NCBI GenBank assembly: GCA_037952775.1
Contig: JBANAY010000003.1
Coordinates: 21,390,001 to 21,454,000 of the forward strand
Reading direction: 5' to 3'
Source of the DNA: Clonostachys chloroleuca
Taxonomy: Eukaryota > Ascomycota > Sordariomycetes > Hypocreales > Bionectriaceae
DNA: 64,000 nucleotides
Under the pieces are notes generated by a model. That model was not told the DNA's origin and searched no databases. It saw only the letters and a list, made by a program, of their open reading frames with translations. The position numbers were made by a program, and so were the translations under genes. Positions 1 through 8,732 of this stretch are shown piece by piece (position 1 is the stretch's first letter; each line of letters starts with the position of its first letter).

Positions 1-1
1 T

Positions 2-673
2 CCCAAGTTCGCAAAAACGATCTACCTCATGTATGGCAATCTCGAGGAGGAACGTGGCCTAGCGCGTCATGCAATGCGCATCTACGAGCGGGCGACACGT
101 GCCGTAGCCGACGAAGATCGTGCAGACATGTTTAACTTCTACATCACCAAATCTGCGTCTAACTTTGGTCTACCATCAACACGGCCAATCTACGAGAGGG
201 CCATCACGGTGCTGCCGGATAGCGAGGCCAAGGAAATGTGTCTCAAATTTGCCGATATGGAGAAGAGACTGGGTGAGATTGACCGCGCCCGTGCCATCTA
301 TGGACACGCATCACAATTCTGCGATCCTCGAACGAGCCCAGAATTCTGGACCAAGTGGGAGCAGTTTGAGGTGCAGCACGGAAACGAGGATACATACAAG
401 GAGATGCTGCGGATCAAGAGGAGCGTCCAGGCGCAGTACAATACTGATGTAAACTTCATCGCCTCTCAAGCGTTGGCGAGAAGCCAAGGACAAGCCCGCG
501 GCCTCGATGAGAACGACGGAGGGGCTGATGCTATGGCGGCACTCGAGAGACAGCTGCGAGCTCCACAAGGGTTCGTTCCCTCGAGTAGCGGGCCCGTTGG
601 CAATGGCGCAGCGAGCAATGGTGGTGGACCAGTCGTGCCAGCCAACCCTGATGCGATTGACATTGATGAATAA
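2..673 (+). CDS. SYF1: Pre-mRNA-splicing factor SYF1, C-terminal part (5' truncated by window edge)
   Basis: SYF1/XAB2 is a scaffold of the Prp19-associated (NineTeen) complex and acts in the nuclear spliceosome during catalytic activation. Only the last 223 codons are present; the frame is open from base 2 and ends in TAA at 671-673. The visible part holds tandem half-a-TPR (HAT) helical repeats: residues such as MRIYERATRAV, IYERAITVLP and FADMEKRLGEIDRARAIYGH show the repeat pattern, followed by FWTKWEQFEVQHGN, the typical last HAT unit of Syf1. The tail is the usual low-complexity end, rich in Gly, Ser, Asn and Pro and closing with an acidic DAIDIDE. The identification rests on repeat order and tail and is firm; the N-terminal repeats lie outside the window. 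No intron is seen in this part. Confidence 0.93.
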   Translation, partial: PKFAKTIYLMYGNLEEERGLARHAMRIYERATRAVADEDRADMFNFYITKSASNFGLPSTRPIYERAITVLPDSEAKEMCLKFADMEKRLGEIDRARAIYGHASQFCDPRTSPEFWTKWEQFEVQHGNEDTYKEMLRIKRSVQAQYNTDVNFIASQALARSQGQARGLDENDGGADAMAALERQLRAPQGFVPSSSGPVGNGAASNGGGPVVPANPDAIDIDE

Positions 674-1008
674 CGGTTATATATTTTTTGGGAGGACTTG
701 GTGGAGGCTCTTCAAATCTTGCTTTTCCTTTGTATTAAACACACAGACGCATACTGCTTATTATTCTTTTTCTTTTCTTATCTTTAGGGGCTATTTTTTT
801 TCTTCAACGATGAGGACACAACCGGCAGAGTTAGTCGCCGTGAAATGAATTAAAGCGGAATTGTCGAATTCTTTCCTCGGTCCTTCTCTCGCTCATATTA
901 TACAAAGACATTGACAAACAGCGATCCCCCGGATACAGACAACACGGCATGTAATACATACACTAATCAAACACTTGTTTTCAACAGATACGTGATGGCT
1001 CCCATCGA
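674..1008. other. Convergent 3' intergenic gap, SYF1 / small protein gene
   Basis: The stretch is AT- and T-rich (T runs around 705-815), as expected for two facing 3' UTRs. No open frame with coding character and no RNA gene is recognised. Confidence 0.6.
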
Positions 1009-1399
1009 TCATCGTCGGTTGTCGAGGGCATTCTTGACATGACTATACTTCTCGGCAATCTTTTCGTAGTACTTGTCCTGACGATTCCTGTCAATGTGGC
1101 CATCACGCGAGCTGGGGGTAGCATAGATCGAGCCCTTGCGCTTCTGGAATTGGCTAGGGACAGTCTTGGCAGCATCTGGTTGGCCGTGGTGTTAGTAATT
1201 ATCTGTATGTAAACTAGGGAAGGGGAGGTGATGGGAAGAACGCACCCCATTCATCACTCATTCGTCGATCCTTCTTCAGACCGGCGGCAATAGGCGACTC
1301 ATTGGCTAGGGGAGGAGAGCCAACGGCGGTGCCGTCAAAGGGATTGGTAGTAGCACCACTGAAGGGGTTGTCGTGGGTTTGGTCGTTTGAGTGGCCCAT
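1009..1399 (-). CDS. Small conserved fungal protein, 106 aa, function unknown
   Basis: The gene has two exons, 1399..1246 and 1175..1009 (minus strand). The donor is GTGCGT, the acceptor CAG, and a TTACTAACACC branch site lies between them. The join restores the codon for Asp in MSDEWDAAKTVPSQFQKRK, and the frame closes with TGA at 1011-1009. The N-terminal half is polar and Asn/Pro rich (two NPF motifs); the C-terminal half is basic, with a block reading KRKGSIYATPSSRDGH followed by RNRQDKYYEKIAEK. I recall small ascomycete proteins with this C-terminal block annotated only as hypothetical or stress/conidiation related, so no function is assigned. No signal peptide or membrane segment is visible. 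The NPF motifs could bind EH domains, which is inference only. The gene converges on SYF1. Confidence 0.75.
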
Positions 1400-4300
1400 G
1401 GTGATAGGATTATTATTAGGCAGAAAAAAGGAGGTAGGCCAATATTTTGTGTTCTTGAGTTCTCGTAGCAAAGGGGAAGCGTGTAAGAGTTGATCAGAGA
1501 GAAAGGGAAAGCATAGGTGTGGCAAGGGATAATGGGGGTATTATACTTGTCAGTCTTGCCTCTGGATGGCGGATAACGGTAGTATGACGGTACCTCTTGC
1601 TGAGGATCGATCTCTCGGAAGCTAGTACGCAGTCATACAAAGTATTGATGATGAAGTCTTAGGGCAGCACCGAAGCTTTTGGATGGGGACATGTACCGGT
1701 ACATGGCATGTATCAGCTCAACGATAGTACATGCTTCCCTCGGATGAAGGCCAATGTTACCCCAGCTGCATGCTGTGGTGTGAAGATGCCTGCTCAATGT
1801 GTGATTTTATGCTGACCGGTCGCTATTGATGCTCGGCTTCAATCTGGCAATTGCTTGGCCCGCGCCTTTCCGCACTCGAATCGTACCGATCTCTACAGCC
1901 TGTACCTAGCGATGAACCAGGAGATGAAACACTGCTCGTCTTGCACAGCAGCGAGGATCCGTGCCTGTGTACCAAGCAATGAGCACATGCCCATCTACGA
2001 GCTACGAACCACTTGACCTGATCGTAGCTCCAGGCCTCCGATTAGACAAAGGCAGGCACAGCTCCAGCTGGCTACGGGGTATCACCTGACTGAAAACTGC
2101 CATCGGCACACGCTGGATCCCCCGAAATGGCAGTAAGTTCACGGTTACCCCGCAGAGTTACGCCTCTCACACTCCCCCAGTACCATATCAAGGGTCAAGG
2201 ATCAAGCGATGGCGCTTGTCACCCTCTCGCCTACCATCAACCACTCCCTCTACGACCATCGCGTGGAAGCTGCCTAAGCGGACAGCCAGAACCCAGCGAA
2301 TCAGATTAGCGTGCCACATGAGCTATCTTCAACCTCCGGCGCTCGTTGGTCGCGGCGGGCGCAGCACCATCGCCATTGACGTCACCCTACTGGTCACGCT
2401 GGGCAGTGCTCCCCCCGAGGACAAACGCCAGCACGGCACTCTGAACCGGTTGCCAAGCGTGCCATCATGCCCCTCCCCCTCCATTTCACGTGCAGTGAGG
2501 CCCCCAGGACCCTTTTCAATTGACGCCAAGCGACGACGGATCTGCCCAATCTTGCGTCGGGGCCTTGGAGGTGGTGGCGACAGGGAGTCTCTGGGCCAAT
2601 CCCGTGATGTCTGCCCTCCCAAATCCCCTCCACCCAGCGACAGCACCCTGGATTGTATCTTCTCGGTACGCTGCTCAGCCCGGCGGAGCCAGTGAGGCCT
2701 CGGACAGCGAGGCTCAGACAGTGAGGCCTCTAAGAGGCCTCTAAGAGGCCTCATCGGCATATACGCAAGTGTCGATGGGACTTTTTGGCTCCCTCTTCCT
2801 TCGCGTCCACTGCCGTAAGGCGGCCATGCAAGAGATCAATGCCGTGCTCTTGATCAGCGAATCGTGACACGCATGCAATCATACCATCGGCGAATCGAAC
2901 AGTAGGACAAGGAGCGCCAGCCACCTCATCCAGACTAGGTCATCACTTTGTCAAAAAGCCAAGCCAACCTTGCTCCAATGACCTACGCAAGCAAGCCAAA
3001 GTTACATCGAGCCTCTTGTACCGCTACATTTATGCCCTGGGAGCAGTCCCTATCCACGGACCCCTACCAGTGGTATGAACTGAGCCCGAATTGACTGGCC
3101 ATCAGTGAACCCGCTTGGAGACCTCCGGCAAACAAACTTTGGCCATCCGGCCTAGCCTCGACGCCTTCTCGGCCAGCGTTCATGGGATGGCGGGCCCATC
3201 ATGATAGGAACGGAGGTGAAACGCATTCCCGTTCCAACTCAACAACCAAATTTCGTCACAGGTTTCTATATTTACACAATGTTTACCCAATATTGAACGA
3301 CGGCGAGCCTCTCACAGGGCAGGGGCAAGAAAATTCTTTCGCCATCTCAACATCTTTTGAATAGTGTCATTCCAGCCGGCAGGTACCCAGCAAAATGCTT
3401 CCATTCCCGAGCCAAGATGTTTACTGTTCCCTTGCCCCTTTCTCCCTCCGTTGTACACGTCGGCATCTGTGGCTACCCTTGCTAAATTGACGGTGGCGGC
3501 AGGGATTGCGACACACATACCAGTTTGGTCGGTTTTGAGTTGCGGGTTGCAGCCCGATTACGATGGCAGACAATGATGGGCTCACGCACACGCACTTCCT
3601 CTCCCTGCGCCCTCCATAACAATGGGGGCTGGGCTGGCCGATACGTGGCAGACATATTGGTCTCATGTCATCTCCCGTCTGGCGAATTCGCAAGACATTC
3701 CGGTGGCTGGATGCTCAATGTCTCACTTGCGGCCAATTGTAGAATTGACTTTGATGAGTCTGGTGCCACTAAGACGTTCTCGCTCGCCGGCGTTGTAGTG
3801 CAATAATGTGAATACGTGAATGCTTACATCGGTGATTGTTGATTCTTTCCGCCTTCAATGGAAGCTCAACGGAAACGACACAAACTCAGTCAATGGGTAC
3901 CTTGATTCCAGAGCCACTGACATTTCGGGTTGGTTGGCCTATTAAGGGTTTGATTAGATCGATCACCAAAGACAAAAACTCAAAGTTGAAAGCTGAAAGT
4001 TTGTGGTACAGGGTAAGTGCGCGTGTTGGACGACGGTGAATGTCTCGGATCAACATCGGATAATGAAGTCCCCTCCCGCAAGGTGCCCTGACGATCTTTG
4101 GGCTCTCAAGATGTGAAGTCCGAATTGACTGCTTATAAATGGCAGATTGTGAATAGGCCCAAAACCTTGATCTTGACCCCTTTTCTCGGTAAATATTCTG
4201 TGAAACTAAGGAAAAATTGAGGCGCTTCCAGTTGGCGAATTGGGACACACCTGCCATTTACTTGTAGCACTCCACTATCAGGCTGTTACAGGCACTATTT

Positions 4301-4602
4301 CCAGCACAAGAATCTTCAGGTGCAGCCAAAAATTTGCCCAACCATCGAGCATCAATGTGATCACAACTTCAGTCCTTGGTAACGAGGAAACTATTATAAT
4401 CGTCTGCAGATCTTCGATATCGTGATCTCATTTCAAAAACAGGCTGACCAAGGAGGGAATCGCCTGGGCGTGTGACGCTGAGTACGGCACAAGTGTGCAG
4501 ACTGAGTCACTCCCCGTCGATGCATGGTCAATGGTCAACTGGCTCACAGCCCACATCACTCGACTTTGAGTCATTGTTCAGTGCGAACCTTATATAGAGT
4601 GT
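1400..4602. other. Long intergenic region without a supported gene
   Basis: About 3.2 kb. Open frames up to about 160 codons exist on both strands, but they overlap each other, lack splice context and have compositionally random translations. The only structure I see is the short tandem repeat at 2690-2752 and a TATA-like TTATATAG at about 4590 before the CCA1 start. It may include the promoters of the flanking divergent genes. Confidence 0.55.
2690..2752. repeat. Short tandem repeat built on GAGGCCTC
   Basis: GAGGCCTCTAA occurs twice head to tail at 2723-2744, followed by a partial third copy (GAGGCCTC to 2752). A CAGTGAGGCCTC block also occurs at about 2690 and 2719. The unit contains the palindrome AGGCCT. 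It is probably a minisatellite-like slippage product; no function is inferred. Confidence 0.7.
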
Positions 4603-6441
4603 ATGTGGCGGCGCCTGTATATTGGCGACCTCGGAATGAAAAGGAAGCTTGGGGACTTTCTCAGAGACTCGAAACAGTCACCCAGCTTCTACACACGCTA
4701 CGCATCAACCTCCCCCTCACACAGAGCAAAAGCGGCCAAGATGGCAACCGACATCAAGCTCGAGCTCTCAGACAAGGAGCAGCAGCTCCGCGGTCTGCTT
4801 CTCGACGTCGCCCGGTCCATTGACGAGTCGGCGGCAGGGCAGGGCTCAGCCGAGCCAGTGACCCTGCGCTGGGCGGGCGGCTGGGTTCGCGACCGGCTGC
4901 TGGGCATTGAGAGCCACGACATCGACGTGGCCATCAACTCCATGACGGGCATCCACTTCGCCCAGCACATGCGCGACTACTGCGAGACGCCCGAGGCAAA
5001 GGCCAAGCACAGCATCAACGACAAGGACGTGGGCAACCTGCACCACGTCGCCAGCAACCCCGAGAAGTCCAAGCACCTCGAGACGGCCATGGTGCGCATG
5101 TTCGGGCTCGACCTGGACTTTGTCAACCTGCGCAAGGAGACGTACACGGACCAGAGCCGGAACCCGCAGATGGAGTTTGGCACGGCCGAGGAGGATGCGC
5201 TCCGGCGGGATGCCACCATCAACGCCCTCTTCTACAACCTCAACAGGGATATTGTGGAGGATTTCACGGGGGGGTTCCCGACATGGCTGCCAAGCTTATC
5301 AAGACTCCTCTCGAACCTCTACAGACCTTCACTGATGACCCTTTGCGGATTTTGCGCCTGGTGAGATTCGCCAGTCGTCTGCAGTTCAGCATTGACCCAG
5401 AAACGGAAAAGTTCATGGGAGATTCCAAGGTCTTGGAGGCTCTGCGAGTCAAAATTAGCCGAGAAAGAGTAGGCATTGAGCTAGAGAAGATGTTGCAAGG
5501 TATGCTATTCCCCGCCTAGGTACTTTGGAGTCAACTGGACTGGAAATCTAAAATGTCCCACAGGAAAACACCCCGCCCAGGCTCTGCGATTCATCAACCG
5601 CTTGGGCCTGTACCGTGCCATCTTCAGCGACCCAGATCAGGAACCCCTGAGCTTACCTTGCTCCCGCGGTGGGCCGTGGCCTATGAATGCCTGGACAGCC
5701 TGATCAAGCAACAGACCCCCCAGTCCATTGCCGACCTCCTTATCAGAACCGACGATGCCACCTACACAGCATGGAACCTTGCGGCCATGGCTCCGTGGAT
5801 GCTTATTCAAGATCCTCCGAACGTGACCCGGAAGGCCAGCCAGCCTCCCCCGGTCGGGGCGATAGCTCGCAACGGGTTTAGGGCTCCAAACAGGCTAGTG
5901 GACGTGATTGGTGCTGCGCATCGCCATCGGGAAGAGATCCTGAAGCTGAAGCTGGCCGTCAAGGCTGGCGAGGCGTGGGTTAAGGAGAGAGATACGGTCG
6001 GCATGATGATCCGACGGTGGGACCACTTTGGCTCCTGGAAGCTTCAAGTTCTAAGCGCACTCCTCGTAGATGCCATGGAGCGGCTCGAGGAATGGAAAGA
6101 GCAGAGTACCACGGGTGAGTCTTCTATTTGCAGAAAGCTTCCATTTCGTCTCGTAAAGAACCTCGCTGACAAGTGAAATAGAACAAACCGACTTCCTCCG
6201 AGGCTGGCAGAATCTCTTGGACCATCTCGTCGAGTTGGACGTGGTCGACGCCCCTAATATTAAGCGACTTGTTGACGGGCGGGCATTGAGCAAAGCTCTG
6301 GGCATCAAACCGGGAAAATGGACCGGGAAAGCCCTGGATGTCTGCATGGAATGGCAGCTACGAAATCCGAATGAGACAGATATTGCTGGAGCTGTCGAGG
6401 AGGTACGGAAGAAGAAGGATGAGTTGGAGATTCCCATCTGA
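4603..6441 (+). CDS. CCA1: CCA-adding tRNA nucleotidyltransferase, frame broken twice at homopolymers
   Basis: The enzyme adds or repairs the 3' CCA end of tRNAs in cytosol, nucleus and mitochondria. Exons are 4603..5499, 5564..6114 and 6182..6441. The class II head is clear: LRWAGGWVRDRLLG, then DIDVAINSM with the catalytic DxD carboxylates, the RRDATINALFYNL motif and DDPLRILRLVRFASRL. The reading frame slips after DFTGG at a G7 run (5268-5274) and again near 5644-5647 (C4). Adding one base at each makes every splice phase close and gives 569 aa, a normal length. The first ATG (4603) starts an Arg/Ser-rich stretch with few acidic residues, resembling a mitochondrial presequence; an internal ATG (4741, MATDIKLEL) begins the body. 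Yeast CCA1 uses multiple starts in the same way. A TATA-like element lies only about 12 bases before 4603, so the longest form may be rare. The breaks are most likely sequence errors, since the gene is essential in yeast. Confidence 0.88.
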
Positions 6442-6762
6442 GATCCCAACGACTTAGGTTGGCTTAGAAATCAACTCCTAGATACCACAATTATAGACGA
6501 AATCACGAGCTCCAACCAATCAGTTGAATCCAACGAAGCATTTTCAGATCATTCAGTTAAATTGCAGTTGTTGCTTTGTCCAATGCTTGGATCTGGCAGT
6601 ACAGTGCGTGGCGATAAAGTGAGTACTCACACTGTAGAACCCACCATTGATGATCAATCTTGACTTCCACAGCCTCAGTAGCTGTACCACACTTGTTCCG
6701 CCTTGCTCATCCCCTTCTTTTCTTTAAATCAAACAAATCAAACAATCCCTTCTGACTAAGCC
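6442..6762. other. Intergenic gap CCA1 to TTI2 (tandem)
   Basis: 321 bases holding the CCA1 3' UTR and the TTI2 promoter. The last 60 bases are a T/C-rich then A-rich leader (TTCTTTTCTTTAAATC), typical of fungal 5' leaders. Nothing else is recognised. Confidence 0.6.
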
Positions 6763-8677
6763 ATGTCAGGTTCGAGCCCTCTGCCTGCCGGGCGAAAGGC
6801 GCCTTCGCCGCAGCTTGGCTCAGCAAACCAAGCTCGAGTAGATATTCTTAGCAAAGGTTCGACCCCTCCGGCTGCTCCTGAGTACAGCCATGAGAACAAA
6901 AGGCCTATAATTTAGTTAGTATATCTGACAACGGACTCACAGGAATTGAGAACAGCTGTTCACTCAGTGATGTTGTGGACGGCCTTTCGACAGACATCTC
7001 CGAACAGGTATTAGGCTGCCATCCATCGAGGTCATTTACTTCTCGAAGATCCCCCGCTAATAGCAATGTTCTGGAAGGATCTCGACTCGCTTTTAGTTGT
7101 GTACTTCAAATTATCACACCTATCTCAGAAGCAGTCCACTCTCTCTGAGGAGGAGGAAGATTCAGCTCGCCGGCTCGTTGAGCTCCTGGCGAAGAAAATC
7201 ACCAATGAGGATGATGCAGGTATGGATAGAGCGTTATTTCTCCCTCCTATCCACGACCACAAGTGTTTATATTCCTGTGCTAACATTGGACAGGGAGCAA
7301 AAACTCGGCCCAGATAAACGAGGCCACTCTAGCCTGCCTGAATATCCTAACGAGCACTTGGAAAATCACCCTCTCAGTGGACTCCCTCATCCAGATCGCG
7401 GCATTCACAAATCCAAGCGATCCCTGGGTAACAGACGAGGCATCCTCCCTGGCAACAGCCATCCTCTCACCAGAAAACATAGCCTCAGCAACTGCCGCCG
7501 ACGTATCCACCTTCATCACCCGGTCTATCCTGCAAGACTACCTCCGCCCCATCTTCTCCAAAGCAACGACCCGAGTCACCTCCTCCGGAAGACCAACCCA
7601 GTTCCCGGACCCCGATCCCAGCTCCCACCGTCAGGGTGTCGAGCCGCCCGCCTGGAAAAAGCATGGCTTAAGGATAATACCCATCTTTCGTTGGGCCGTC
7701 AATGCTGCAGATGCAAGTTTGTCACGTTCTCGTTGCTTCTCCAACTTACAGCTAACCACTGATTTATTATTAGGAAGAACTAGTCGCTAATAACTGGTTT
7801 CTCTTCGCGCCCGTCCTCCTAGCCCTCGTCGAGGACGCAGAGTCATCAACAAGACAGGCAGGCCTGGAGATCCTCGCCACGTTCATCCGCAACTGTCCTC
7901 TTAGGATCCTCCAGTCAACAGGCATCGGCACGGTCTTCCAGGAAGCCATCTTCCCGTCGCTCCTCTACCTCCCCAGCCTAACGCCCGAGGAAGAGTCAGT
8001 CCCGCTCATCGACGCCGCGTACCAGGCGCTCCTGGCGCTGGCACAGCGAGAAACAGACCCTCGCAGCCCGTCGAGGCGCAAGTTGCTGGATAAGGTATTC
8101 CGGGATGGCGTCTTCACGGCCTATTTCCATGCTTCGGAATACATTTCAGTCGTGGAGACGTTGATGAAGAACACGACCGCCATCCTCGATTGCTTGGAAG
8201 TGTATTCCGTCAAACACCTCCAGGTGGGTTGTTGACCCCCTAATTCTCCCAAAAACTCCAATCCATACATCTCTAACCCATCATTCATTTAAACAGAATC
8301 TGCTTCCCATGTTCTCCTCAGTGATGACAGACCCTTTCATTATATCCCGCCCGACCGCTCTCCTGGAAGCGGTCAAGACCCTCAACGCCTGCCTCCGGAA
8401 CTGCTGGCCAAGAATATCGTCCGAACCCAAGTACACAGCTGAGGTGATCCGCATCATATCTATATGCTGGCTGAATCTGTACGACGGCGAGTTAGCATCT
8501 CGCCCATCAAGCCGGGACCTGACTCTACTGACGGATGAGCTGCGACGAAGCGCAGATATAATGCACGCATTGAGTAAGACTGAGGATTCGTCTCAGTTAT
8601 CAACCGACCTGGTGCCCATCCTGCAAAAGGAGCCTAGACTATCCAAACTCTTCTCCTGGGTACCGAACGGTCCCTAG
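6763..8677 (+). CDS. TTI2: TELO2-interacting protein 2 (Tti2 family)
   Basis: TTI2 is a subunit of the Tel2-Tti1-Tti2 co-chaperone, which helps fold PIKK kinases (TOR, ATM/ATR and relatives) with Hsp90. Six exons: 6763..6856, 6943..7007, 7078..7219, 7294..7712, 7774..8223 and 8297..8677; every phase closes and gives 516 aa. The central part has the family's helical pattern, with LRIIPIFRWAVNAADEELV, then IGTVFQEAIFPSLLYLPSLTPEEE, and near the end LNACLRNCWPRI. Intron 4 begins with GCAAGT instead of GT; only this GC donor keeps the frame into EELVANNW, and a GCTAAC branch site precedes the TTAG acceptor. Intron 2 is accepted at GGAAG (7077), not at the nearer TAATAG, because only that phase joins SEQ to DLDSLL. 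Only 55 bases separate its stop from the FIG4 stop on the other strand, so the transcripts very likely overlap. The assignment rests on remembered family motifs. Confidence 0.85.
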
Positions 8678-8732
8678 AATCCTTCCCCTCTTAAAACAAT
8701 GTACGGCCTCTTTTCGAGCCCAAGCCCTCCTT

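Noticed and set aside
4603..6441. CCA1 as a true pseudogene
   Set aside because: Only homopolymer single-base losses are seen; splice signals, motifs and codons are intact and the gene is essential in yeast.
6765..6780. GGTTCGAGCCC resembling a tRNA T-arm
   Set aside because: It lies in the first coding exon of TTI2 and lacks the other tRNA arms.
7008..7066. TTI2 starting at the internal ATG 7066 (MFWKDL)
   Set aside because: This ATG lies inside intron 2; the phase-consistent exons upstream join SEQ to DLDSLL.
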